DNA from: JACNKJ01 sp964344565
GTDB taxonomy: Bacteria; Krumholzibacteriota; Krumholzibacteriia; JACNKJ01
Reading direction: 5' to 3'
Assembly (NCBI GenBank): GCA_964344565.1
Contig: CAYFNT010000004.1
Span: forward strand, 148,725 to 212,724
DNA length: 64,000 nucleotides
Shown piece after piece: positions 1 to 7,680 of this stretch. Every line of letters starts with the position of its first letter. Position 1 is the stretch's first letter. The notes below the pieces were generated by a model. The model had not been told where the DNA came from. It ran no database searches and saw nothing but the letters and a program-made list of their open reading frames with translations. The position numbers and the translations under genes are program-made.

Positions 1-1
1 G

Positions 2-511
2 CTGGCGCTGGGCGAGGTGAGTTCCTCGGGCGTGCACGGCGCCAATCGCCTGGCAAGCAACTCCCTGCTGGAGGCACTGGTCTTCGCCCACTGGGCCTTC
101 GAGGGTCTGCAGGAGGATTTCGAGCCGGGCTCCGATCTGCCCGATCTTCGTCCCTGGAGCACGGTGGGGGTGAAGGACTACCGGGAGACCGTGGTCCTGG
201 ATCACGACTGGGACCTGGTGCGCCGGATCATGATGGACTACGTGGGCATCGTGCGCAGCGACGAGCGCCTGCTCCTGGCCCGCGACCGGTTGCGCCACGT
301 GCGGGAGACAGTGGAGCGCTTCTACTGGAAGTACCGAATCAACAGCGAACTCATCGAACTGAGGAACATCGCCCAGGTGGCCGAGCTCATCGTGCGCTCG
401 GCCCTGCGCCGCAAGGAAAGCCGCGGCCTGCATTTCAATCTGGACCATCCCGAGCCAGAACCCGGGCCGGCCCGCTCGACGCTCATCGAGCAGGAAATCC
501 TGCACGCCTGA
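2..511 (+). CDS. nadB: L-aspartate oxidase, C-terminal part (5' end outside window)
   Basis: This is the last 169 codons of an FAD-dependent L-aspartate oxidase, which makes iminoaspartate for quinolinate and NAD synthesis in the cytoplasm. The open frame runs in from the window edge. Its first visible residues carry the flavoprotein signature GVHGANRLASNSLLE, which contacts FAD and substrate in the NadB/fumarate-reductase family. The following helical C-terminal domain contains DYVGIVRSDERL, also typical of NadB. Succinate dehydrogenase flavoproteins share the fold, but these motifs and the length of the C-terminal domain fit NadB better. The gene ends one base before the methyltransferase start. 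Confidence 0.9.
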   Translation: MALGEVSSSGVHGANRLASNSLLEALVFAHWAFEGLQEDFEPGSDLPDLRPWSTVGVKDYRETVVLDHDWDLVRRIMMDYVGIVRSDERLLLARDRLRHVRETVERFYWKYRINSELIELRNIAQVAELIVRSALRRKESRGLHFNLDHPEPEPGPARSTLIEQEILHA

Positions 512-512
512 C

Positions 513-1265
513 ATGCCGAAGCCCTGGTACATCGACGGATTCGGAGCCCACTACCTGGAGCTCTACGCTCACCGCAACGTCCGCGAAGCGGCCCAGGCGG
601 TGAAGTTGCTGGACGGCGCGGGCCTGGATCTCGCCGGCCTGAGCATCCTGGATTTGGGCTGCGGACCGGGACGGCACATCGCGGCCCTGAACCGTCGCGG
701 CACCCGGGTGCTCGGCCTGGACCTGTCCACCGATCTCCTGCGCGAGGCGCGACGTCGGGGCGGCGGCCGCGAGGGAAGCCAGCTCATTCGCGGCGACATG
801 CGCCGGCTGCCACTGGCGGACGAATCGGTGGACGGCGTGCTCAGCATGTTCACCAGCTTCGGCTACTTCCCAGGGGACGCGGAAAACTGGACGGTGCTCG
901 AGGAGGTGGACCGGGTGCTTCGCCCCGGCGGATTCTATCTCTTCGATTTCCTCAATCGCGCCAAGGTGCTGAAGGACCTCCGCCCCGAAAGCCGGCAGGA
1001 GAGCGATCGATTCCTCGCCGAGGAACGCCGCCGGGTGGAAGGGGATCGGGTCTTCAAGGAGGTGCGCATCCTCGAGAGGAAGAGCGGCGAGGAGACCCTT
1101 CGCTACGAGGAAAGCGTGAGGCTCTTCAGTCGGGCGGAGATCGTCGAGGCGGCGGAGCTGCGGGGACTTCGCGTGGAGCGAGGTTGGGGGAGCTACTCCG
1201 GACAGGCCTACTCCGAAGCGGAGAGCCCGCGGCTCATCCTGCTCTTCCGGAAGGACACGCCGTGA
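513..1265 (+). CDS. SAM-dependent methyltransferase next to bshC (candidate bacillithiol N-methyltransferase)
   Basis: A 250-residue class I SAM methyltransferase. Motif I (LDLGCGPGRH) lies at residues 46-55, the acidic strand-2 end LGLDLS at 67-72, and GDMRRLPL at 94-101. The stop overlaps the GTG start of bshC (GTGA), so the two are probably translationally coupled in one operon with bshB and bshA. In Chlorobaculum tepidum a SAM methyltransferase called NmbA converts bacillithiol to N-methyl-bacillithiol. The position here makes an equivalent role attractive, but the sequence alone does not show the substrate, and many class I methyltransferases look alike. The enzyme class is secure; the bacillithiol link is inference. 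Confidence 0.75.
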   Translation: MPKPWYIDGFGAHYLELYAHRNVREAAQAVKLLDGAGLDLAGLSILDLGCGPGRHIAALNRRGTRVLGLDLSTDLLREARRRGGGREGSQLIRGDMRRLPLADESVDGVLSMFTSFGYFPGDAENWTVLEEVDRVLRPGGFYLFDFLNRAKVLKDLRPESRQESDRFLAEERRRVEGDRVFKEVRILERKSGEETLRYEESVRLFSRAEIVEAAELRGLRVERGWGSYSGQAYSEAESPRLILLFRKDTP

Positions 1266-2407
1266 AGCTGTCCCGGCGGGAACTGCCCGCGCCTCGCATC
1301 TTCGAGGAGCCTTTCGACGATGGGAAAGCCTTCGCGCCCGCGGCGGGCATCCTCGAGGCCATGGAACCCTTCGCGCATTCGGCGGCCGCGCGGAAGAAGC
1401 TCGAGCATCTCGCGGGGGGACGAGGGCGGGTCTTCGTCACCGGACAGCAGCCCTGCTTTCCCCTGCCCCTGGGGCTCACCCTTCAGAAAGCCGCCACGGC
1501 CCTCGCGCTTGCGCGCGAATCGGAACACGGCGTGGCGGTGTTCTGGAATGGCAGCGACGACAGCGATTTCGAGGAAGCCGCCTCCCAGTTCCTTCCCCGA
1601 GTGGGGCGCTCGCCCTTGCGCGTCGCCCTGCCCGCGCATCTCGAGCGCAAGGGGCGCCGGGTGGGAGATCTGGATCCCGGCCCGGCATTCGCGGACCTCG
1701 CGAAGCTGAGGCCGCTGCCCTTCGAGCCTCGTTCCGGGGAGGATCTGGGACGCTTTCACGCCCGGGTTCTGGCGGAGCTCTTCGCCGGGGAGGGCCTGTT
1801 GATTCTCGACGCCAGAAGCCCCGCCCTGGCCGAGGCGGGAAGGGAGCTCTGGCGTCGCTACCGGGATCGCCGGATCGAGGTGGCCCGCAGCGTCGATGCC
1901 GAGGGTGACCGTCTCGAATCGGAGGGACTCCCGCGTCCCCTGCGCAGGGGCATCGGCGAACGGGCCCTATTCCTGATCAAGGAAAGCCGGCGGCGCCTGC
2001 CTTCCCAAGAGGACTACCCCGACGCCCTGGCGCGCCGGCTCGAGGAGGCCGAGAGCGGCCTCTCGCCCAACGTGGTGCTGAGGCCCATGCTCCAGGACAG
2101 CGTGCTGCCGGTCGCCGGCGCGGTGCTAGGTCCCTCGGAGTGGCTCTATCATCACCAGATCCGTCCGGCCTTCGAGATCCTGGATACGCCCTTCCCGCAG
2201 CCCTGGCCCAGACTGGATGCCGCGGGCCCCTGGGAACTCGAGCGCGAAACGCCGCCCGCGGAAGGAAGAAGGCACAGCCCCCTGCTGGATGTGGACCTTC
2301 GCCTGGGCGAAGCCGGTCGGCTCATCGACCTGGCTCAAGTTCACCTGGAAGACTGGCGGGAAAAGAACTACCATCGCCTGATTCCGGACGGAGAGGAACG
2401 CCCATGA
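1262..2407 (+). CDS. bshC: Bacillithiol synthase BshC, short and divergent
   Basis: BshC adds cysteine to glucosaminyl-malate in the last step of bacillithiol synthesis. The family motif VTGQQPCFPLPLG is at residues 59-71, and a C-terminal LRPMLQDSVLPVAGAVLGPSEWLYH block matches the conserved end of the catalytic core. The GTG start at 1262 overlaps the upstream stop. An upstream in-frame ATG at 1184 would overlap the methyltransferase by 82 nt and is less likely. The protein is 381 residues, while well-known BshC proteins are about 540, so much of the helical insert and coiled coil is absent. The usual EDHDF segment reads SDDSDF (98-103), losing the histidine. It sits in an ATGA overlap with bshB. 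Confidence 0.82.
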   Translation: MKLSRRELPAPRIFEEPFDDGKAFAPAAGILEAMEPFAHSAAARKKLEHLAGGRGRVFVTGQQPCFPLPLGLTLQKAATALALARESEHGVAVFWNGSDDSDFEEAASQFLPRVGRSPLRVALPAHLERKGRRVGDLDPGPAFADLAKLRPLPFEPRSGEDLGRFHARVLAELFAGEGLLILDARSPALAEAGRELWRRYRDRRIEVARSVDAEGDRLESEGLPRPLRRGIGERALFLIKESRRRLPSQEDYPDALARRLEEAESGLSPNVVLRPMLQDSVLPVAGAVLGPSEWLYHHQIRPAFEILDTPFPQPWPRLDAAGPWELERETPPAEGRRHSPLLDVDLRLGEAGRLIDLAQVHLEDWREKNYHRLIPDGEERP

Positions 2408-3126
2408 GAATACTGGCCTGCGGTGCCCATCCCGACGATGTGGAGATCGCCTGCGGCGGCAGCCTGGCCCTGGCCGTGGCCCAGGGACACGAGGTGCTCG
2501 CCCTGGACCTCACCCGGGGTGAGATGGGCTCCAATGGGGATCCGGATCTCAGGGCCGCCGAGGCCGCCGAAGCCGGGCGCATCCTGGGCCTGGCCGAACG
2601 CCATCAGGCGGGCCTGCCCGACGGGGGGCTCAACGCCCGCGACGACCGGCAGCGCCGCTCGGTGGTGGAGTGGCTTCGCCGATTGGCGCCAGACCTGCTC
2701 ATCATCCCGGCCCGGGAGAACCGTCACCCCGATCATGACCAGGCCCACCTCCTTCTCAAGGAGGGCGTGTTCCTGGCGGGATTGACCCAGTTCGAGGCCG
2801 AGGGCGAGGCGCGCCGCCCCCGGGCCGTGTACGAGACCATGGAGAGACGCATCTACCGTCCCGATTTCGTGGTGGACGTGAGTGCCCATCGAGAGACCAA
2901 GGAGGCCTCGCTCCGGGCCTACGCCAGCCAGTTCATCCGCGAGGAGGGGCAGGCGGCCACGCTCATCAACGATCCGGCCTTCCTCGAGGCCATCCGCGCC
3001 CGCGATCGCTACTTCGGCGAATTGGCCGGCTGCGATTTCGCCGAACCCTTCCGGGCCGTGGAACTGCTGCGGCTCGATACGCTGGATGCCCTACTGCCCG
3101 GGGAAAGGAAACTCAGCGATGAGTGA
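2404..3126 (+). CDS. bshB1: Bacillithiol biosynthesis deacetylase BshB (PIG-L family)
   Basis: A 240-residue zinc-dependent deacetylase of the PIG-L/LmbE family, removing acetate from GlcNAc-malate to give GlcN-malate. The metal-binding AHPDD motif is at residues 8-12 and the second motif HPDHDQAH at 108-115. Its ATG overlaps the bshC stop (ATGA), and its end overlaps the bshA start by 8 nt, giving a tight bshC-bshB-bshA order. Related LmbE proteins deacetylate other sugars or act on mycothiol conjugates (Mca), but lying between bshC and bshA strongly favours bacillithiol synthesis. Confidence 0.9.
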   Translation: MRILACGAHPDDVEIACGGSLALAVAQGHEVLALDLTRGEMGSNGDPDLRAAEAAEAGRILGLAERHQAGLPDGGLNARDDRQRRSVVEWLRRLAPDLLIIPARENRHPDHDQAHLLLKEGVFLAGLTQFEAEGEARRPRAVYETMERRIYRPDFVVDVSAHRETKEASLRAYASQFIREEGQAATLINDPAFLEAIRARDRYFGELAGCDFAEPFRAVELLRLDTLDALLPGERKLSDE

Positions 3127-4276
3127 TCGCCTGCGCATCGGCATCGTCTGCTATCCCAAGGCGGGGGGCAGCGGCATCGTGGCCACAGAGCTGGGCATCG
3201 AACTGGCCCGGCGCGGCCACGAGGTGCATTTCATCAGCTCGGCCAGGCCCTTCCGTCTCACCGAACGCCACGAGGGATTGCACGTGCATCAGGTGGAGAC
3301 GGCGGACTATCCCCTCTTCGACTATCCGCCCTACACCCTCGCCCTGGCCGTGAAGATGCACCAGGTGGCCCACTTCCACGAGCTCGATCTCTTTCACGTG
3401 CACTACGCCATTCCCCACGCGGCCAGCGCGGTGCTCGCCCGGGACATGTGCAAGCACTGCGTGCCCGTGGTGACCACCCTGCACGGCACCGACATCACCC
3501 TGGTGGGCAAGCATCCCAGCTATCACCGCATCACGCGCTACTGCATCGAGAGCAGCGACGCGGTGACCTCGGTGAGCGACTGGCTCACCTCCGAGACACG
3601 ACGCATCTTCGAGACCGAAAAGGCTATCGAGACCATTCCGAACTTCGTGGATACCGATCAGTTCGAACCCGGATGCGACATGGAGATGCGACGGCGCTTC
3701 GCCGAGGATGACCAGCTCATCCTGCTCCACGCCTCGAACTTCCGCCCCGTGAAGCGCGCGCCCTTCCTGCTCGAGATCTTCTCGCGCCTGAAGGCCGGGG
3801 AACGATGCGTGCTGGTTCTGGCCGGGGACGGCCCGGAGCTGGCCTCCATGGAGCACAGGGTGCGCGAGATGGGAATCGAGAATCGGGTGAAGTTCCTCGG
3901 CGCCTGGGACGACATGGAAACCCTCCTGCCCCTGGCCGATCTCTTCCTCATGCCCAGCGAGCACGAGTCCTTCGGACTGGCCCCCCTGGAGGCCATGAGC
4001 TGCGGCGTGCCGGTGCTGGTGACCGACCGGGGAGGTCCCGCCGAGGTGCTGGTTTCCGGCCAGGGAGGTGAGCTTCTGGATCCGGAGGACCTGGACGCCT
4101 GGGTCGCGGCCACGGACCGGCTTCTCGCCGACGAGGAGCTGCGAAGGGAGCAGGGGCGTCTGGGGCGCGAACGGGCCCTGGAACGCTACTCCATCGCTTC
4201 GGTGGTGGATCACTACGAAGTGCTCTTCCGATCCCTCACTCCGAGCATGGGAGTGGTGCCGGAGGTGAAGCCATGA
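3119..4276 (+). CDS. bshA: N-acetyl-alpha-D-glucosaminyl L-malate synthase BshA
   Basis: A 385-residue GT4 glycosyltransferase that joins GlcNAc from UDP-GlcNAc to L-malate, the first step of bacillithiol synthesis. BshA hallmarks are clear: GGSGIVATELG near the N-terminus, VHYAIPHAASAVLA, then TTLHGTDITLVG, and the GT4 donor-site block HESFGLAPLEAMSCGVPV. The start ATG at 3119 lies 8 nt inside bshB, and the stop overlaps the next gene (ATGA). With the two preceding genes this gives a complete bacillithiol pathway. Confidence 0.93.
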   Translation: MSDRLRIGIVCYPKAGGSGIVATELGIELARRGHEVHFISSARPFRLTERHEGLHVHQVETADYPLFDYPPYTLALAVKMHQVAHFHELDLFHVHYAIPHAASAVLARDMCKHCVPVVTTLHGTDITLVGKHPSYHRITRYCIESSDAVTSVSDWLTSETRRIFETEKAIETIPNFVDTDQFEPGCDMEMRRRFAEDDQLILLHASNFRPVKRAPFLLEIFSRLKAGERCVLVLAGDGPELASMEHRVREMGIENRVKFLGAWDDMETLLPLADLFLMPSEHESFGLAPLEAMSCGVPVLVTDRGGPAEVLVSGQGGELLDPEDLDAWVAATDRLLADEELRREQGRLGRERALERYSIASVVDHYEVLFRSLTPSMGVVPEVKP

Positions 4277-4647
4277 CGCGAGAGCAGGGCGAGGATCTGC
4301 GCTTTCCCGGCGAAGCCTACCGGTTCCTACTGGACGCACTCGAGCGCACGCGCATTCGCTATCAGCGGGAGGGGCATGTGTCGGGGCAGGAACTTCTGGA
4401 AGGCATCCGCGAGCACGCCGGCGACCTCTACGGCCCCACGGCGGCCATGGTCTTCGAATCCTGGGGCGTGCGCGACGGCAGCGATTTCGGATTCATGGTC
4501 TTCGAGCTGGTGGATCGCGGAGTCCTGGCCCGAAGGGAAGAGGACGCGCCCACGGATTTCGAGGGAGTCTTCTCCTACAGGGAACTTTTCGAGGATAGCT
4601 ATTTCGAATCGAAGGAAGAGAACGACAGCGGGAAAGAGACCGGATGA
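4273..4647 (+). CDS. Minf_1886-family small conserved protein
   Basis: A 124-residue soluble protein with the pattern of the Minf_1886 family: AYRFLLDALERT near the start, VSGQELLEGIREHA in the middle, a WGVRDGSDFGFMVFELVDRGVL block, then DFEGVFSYRELF. Its biochemical function is not known to me. There is no signal peptide or membrane segment. The gene overlaps bshA and adenosine deaminase by ATGA at both ends, so it is co-expressed with them. The very acidic C-terminal tail (residues about 108-124) is probably disordered. Confidence 0.75.
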   Translation: MTREQGEDLRFPGEAYRFLLDALERTRIRYQREGHVSGQELLEGIREHAGDLYGPTAAMVFESWGVRDGSDFGFMVFELVDRGVLARREEDAPTDFEGVFSYRELFEDSYFESKEENDSGKETG

Positions 4648-5708
4648 AGCTCGACTACGATTGGCTGAAGGCCCTGCCCAAGACCGACCTCCACGTGCAC
4701 CTGGACGGTTCGCTGCGCCCCTTGACCCTTCTGGAACTGGCTCGGGAAGGCGAGGTGGATCTGGGTCTCCGCACGGAGGAGGAGATCCGCGATGCCTGCC
4801 AGATGGGAGCCGGCGAGCGCAGTCTCGAACGCTACCTCCGCGCCTTCCGCTACACCCTGCCCGTGATGCAGTGGGAAGGGGCCCTGGAACGCACGGCCTA
4901 CGAACTGGCCGTGGATGCGGCCGCGGAGAACGTGCGGCTCATCGAGATGCGCTACAGCCCCCTGCTTCACCGTGAGCGGGGCCTCGGCTTCGGCGAGATC
5001 ATCTCGGCGGTGGCCCGAGGTCTTGAACGGGCCGAGCGGGAGACCGGCATCATCGCCGGACAGATCCTCTGCGGCATCCGGAACATGCCGCCGGACAGTT
5101 CCCTGGAGCTGGCCGAGGCGACCCTGGAGTACCGCGACCTGGGAGTGGTGGCCTTCGACCTGGCGGGGGCGGAGAAGGACTACCCGGCCAAGGAGCACAA
5201 GGAGGCCTTCTACTTCGTCCAGAACAACAACTTGAACTCCACGCTTCACGCCGGCGAGGCCTTCGGACCCGCCTCCATCTCGCAGGCCCTGCACTACTGC
5301 AGCGCCCACCGCATCGGCCACGGCGTGCGCCTGGGAGAGGACGAAGACCTGCTCCGCTTTGCCAACGATCACCGCGTTCCCCTGGAGATGTGCCTGACCA
5401 GCAATCTCGACACGGGGGCGGTGGCGGACATCCGCGAACATCCCTTCGGGAAATACCTTGACCTCGATTTGCGTGTCACCTTGAATACGGACAACCGCCT
5501 GATCTCCGACACCACGGTCACCGGCGAATTCGCCCTGGCGGCGGAGGCCTTCCAGCTCAGCGTCGAGGCCATCCATACCATCGTCCTCAACGGCTTCAAG
5601 AGCGCCTTCCTGCCTCATGCGCGGAAATCCGAGCTGGTGCGGGAGGTGGTGCGCGAACTGGTGCAGATGGGTGCGCCGCCGGAGAATCGATATGCCGATC
5701 ACCTGTAA
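4644..5708 (+). CDS. add: Adenosine deaminase
   Basis: A 354-residue zinc amidohydrolase converting adenosine to inosine in purine salvage. The N-terminal LPKTDLHVHLDGSLR gives zinc ligands H17 and H19. HAGE (202-205) supplies a zinc His and the catalytic Glu, RIGHG holds H226, and NTDN holds the zinc Asp D283. The Asn after D283 replaces the second Asp of the animal enzyme, a variant I know from other bacterial adenosine deaminases, so I do not treat it as loss of function. Adenine deaminase and aminofutalosine deaminase are relatives that could be confused with it. The start overlaps the upstream stop. Confidence 0.88.
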   Translation: MKLDYDWLKALPKTDLHVHLDGSLRPLTLLELAREGEVDLGLRTEEEIRDACQMGAGERSLERYLRAFRYTLPVMQWEGALERTAYELAVDAAAENVRLIEMRYSPLLHRERGLGFGEIISAVARGLERAERETGIIAGQILCGIRNMPPDSSLELAEATLEYRDLGVVAFDLAGAEKDYPAKEHKEAFYFVQNNNLNSTLHAGEAFGPASISQALHYCSAHRIGHGVRLGEDEDLLRFANDHRVPLEMCLTSNLDTGAVADIREHPFGKYLDLDLRVTLNTDNRLISDTTVTGEFALAAEAFQLSVEAIHTIVLNGFKSAFLPHARKSELVREVVRELVQMGAPPENRYADHL

Positions 5709-5721
5709 TCTGGAAAGTGGC

Positions 5722-6489
5722 ATGAAGCTTCGCTGGAAAATGATCCTGCCGATGATGGCGCTGTTGCTGGCGGCCGGACTGGCCGCCCAGGAGGGCGGCG
5801 AGGACGAGAGCCCATTGAGCCCCGAGGACATGGAACTCTTCGACCTGGAGGCCCTGGATCAGGAGCCTTCGGTGCGCGACAGCTTGCGCCGGGCCCGCCA
5901 GCAGGGCTACGGCTGGCTCGACTCCCTCTACGGCGCGACGCCCGATTCCCTGCGCCTCTACACCGACTCCATCTGGGCCGATTCCCTGGGCGCCATGGAG
6001 CCCGACTCGGTGGGCGAGGCCTGGCCCATCGATCCGCCGAGGGATCTACCCTTCCTGGAGCACGGCCTCCAAGACATCCTGCGCGGATCGCCCTTGCCCG
6101 AAGACGAAGACGAGAGCTGGACCGACATATTCAGCGTCGATTCCCTCATCGGCCTGTCCCTGCTTCAGGTTCGGGAAGAGGCCTGGCCCTGCTACTATCC
6201 CTACAGCGATCTGTGGATCTACATCTGGCGCGGCTGGGGGCAACTGATCCACGACGGCGTGGAGGAGGAGTACTCCCCCGGGCGCATGTTCCAGGTGCCG
6301 GCCGGAAGCATCCATCATCTTCGCAACGTGAGCGGCGCGCCCACGGTGGCGCTGGTCTGGAGCAGTCCTCCGGCCGATTCGCTGCGCGTGCGCATCGTCC
6401 CCGACGAGGTGCTCGAGCAGATGCAGGCCGACTCCCTGCGCGCCCTGGATCTCGAGGAACGCATCATCTATCGGAGCGGCAGCCGATGA
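5722..6489 (+). CDS. Secreted acidic cupin-domain protein
   Basis: The ATG at 5722, 14 nt after add, gives 255 residues with a clear signal peptide (KK-like start, MALLLAAGLAAQ). A longer reading from 5617 would overlap add and has no ribosome site. The next 130 residues are rich in Asp, Glu and Ser with repeated PDSL-like pieces, probably an extended linker. The C-terminal third has cupin strands: SDLWIYIWRGWGQLI, then FQVPAGSIHHLRNVS with a metal-like HH pair, then ALVWSSPP. The bound ligand is unknown. The gene lies between add and dTDP-sugar genes, so an envelope sugar role is possible but not shown. Confidence 0.6.
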   Translation: MKLRWKMILPMMALLLAAGLAAQEGGEDESPLSPEDMELFDLEALDQEPSVRDSLRRARQQGYGWLDSLYGATPDSLRLYTDSIWADSLGAMEPDSVGEAWPIDPPRDLPFLEHGLQDILRGSPLPEDEDESWTDIFSVDSLIGLSLLQVREEAWPCYYPYSDLWIYIWRGWGQLIHDGVEEEYSPGRMFQVPAGSIHHLRNVSGAPTVALVWSSPPADSLRVRIVPDEVLEQMQADSLRALDLEERIIYRSGSR

Positions 6490-6502
6490 GAAAGGTATTG
6501 GC

Positions 6503-7228
6503 ATGAAAGGCATCGTTCTGGCGGGCGGAACCGGAAGCCGGCTCTTCCCTCTGACCAAGGTCACCAACAAGCACCTGCTGCCCGTGGGGCGGGTGCCCAT
6601 GATCTTTCATCCCATCGCCAAGCTCATCGAGGGCGGCATCGAGGAGATCCTGGTGGTCACGGGCACCGAGCACATGGGGGACGTGGTCTCCCTGCTCGGT
6701 AGCGGCCGCGAGATCGGTTGCAAGCTCACCTACAAGGTGCAGGACGAGGCCGGCGGCATTGCCCAGGCCCTGAGCCTGGCCGAGAACTTCTGCCACGGCG
6801 ATCCCTGCTGCGTGATCCTGGGCGACAACATCTTCGAGGATTCCCTGGAAGGGGAGGTGGCCGCCTACGAGAAGCAGCAGGGCGGCGCGCGCATCCTGCT
6901 GAAGGAAGTGGAGGATCCCCACCGCTTCGGCGTGGCCGAGGTCAGCGGAGACAGCGTGGTTTCAATTGTGGAGAAGCCCGCCGAGCCCAAGAGCAACCTG
7001 GCCGTCTCGGGAATCTACTTCTTCGACTTCGAGGTCTTCGACATCATCCGCACCCTGAAGCCCTCGGCCCGGGGCGAGCTTGAGATCTCGGACGTGAACA
7101 ACGAGTACATAAGGCTCGGCAGGTTGAGCCACGGACGCCTGTCGGGTTGGTGGACCGACGCCGGCACCTTCGAATCCCTAGACCATGCCCAGGACCTCGT
7201 GGGTCCGGAGCAGGGGAGGCTGTTTTGA
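6503..7228 (+). CDS. rmlA: Glucose-1-phosphate thymidylyltransferase-like nucleotidyltransferase
   Basis: A 241-residue sugar-phosphate nucleotidyltransferase, expected to make dTDP-glucose from dTTP and glucose-1-phosphate. The N-terminal KGIVLAGGTGSRLFPLT signature is intact, followed by NKHLLPVG, the LGDNIFED metal site, and VSIVEKPAEPKS. It is the short form, without the C-terminal extension of the approximately 290-residue RmlA. Immediately downstream are rmlC-like and rmlB genes, which supports dTDP-sugar synthesis. The exact nucleotide specificity cannot be read from sequence. Confidence 0.85.
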   Translation: MKGIVLAGGTGSRLFPLTKVTNKHLLPVGRVPMIFHPIAKLIEGGIEEILVVTGTEHMGDVVSLLGSGREIGCKLTYKVQDEAGGIAQALSLAENFCHGDPCCVILGDNIFEDSLEGEVAAYEKQQGGARILLKEVEDPHRFGVAEVSGDSVVSIVEKPAEPKSNLAVSGIYFFDFEVFDIIRTLKPSARGELEISDVNNEYIRLGRLSHGRLSGWWTDAGTFESLDHAQDLVGPEQGRLF

Positions 7229-7680
7229 TCGACGGAGTGGTGATCAAGGAACTCAGGCAGATTCCCGATGAGCGCGGCTACCTCTGCGAGATGCTGCGGG
7301 ACGACGATCCCTTCTTCGAGAAGTTCGGGCAGTGCTACGTCTCGGCCACCTATCCAGGCGTGGTCAAGGGCTGGCACTACCACGTGCACCAGGTGGATCA
7401 CTTCGTCTGCGTGAAGGGCATGATCAAGCTGGCCATGTACGACGCCCGCGAGAACAGCCCCACCCACGGCGAGGTGCAGGAGCTGTTTCTCGGCGAGCAG
7501 AAGCCCATCCTGGTGCGGGTGCCCAACGGCGTCTACCACGGCTGGAAATGCGTGGGCCAGGAGATGAGCCTGGTGGTCAACACGCCCAATCGGCACTACG
7601 ACTACGAGAATCCCGACGAGATCCGCTGCGATCCCCACGACAACGACATTCCCTACGATTGGGATCGAAAGGACGGCTGA
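7225..7680 (+). CDS. rmlC: dTDP-4-dehydrorhamnose 3,5-epimerase-like cupin
   Basis: A 151-residue RmlC-family protein. The start is taken as TTG at 7225, overlapping the rmlA stop (TTGA), because a strong AGGGGAGG ribosome site ends 5 nt before it; no ATG is suitably placed. GVVKGWHYHVHQ carries the catalytic-type histidine, and VVNTPNRHYDYENPDE is the C-terminal substrate-loop region. It is about 30 residues shorter than typical RmlC. It could be a full 3,5-epimerase or a related dTDP-keto-sugar isomerase. No rmlD (reductase) is in the window, so the final dTDP-sugar is not certain. Confidence 0.78.
   Translation: MIDGVVIKELRQIPDERGYLCEMLRDDDPFFEKFGQCYVSATYPGVVKGWHYHVHQVDHFVCVKGMIKLAMYDARENSPTHGEVQELFLGEQKPILVRVPNGVYHGWKCVGQEMSLVVNTPNRHYDYENPDEIRCDPHDNDIPYDWDRKDG

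Noticed and set aside
5238..5560. Loss of function in adenosine deaminase from Asn after the zinc Asp
   Set aside because: The NTDNRL variant is known to me from other bacterial adenosine deaminases, and all zinc ligands are present.
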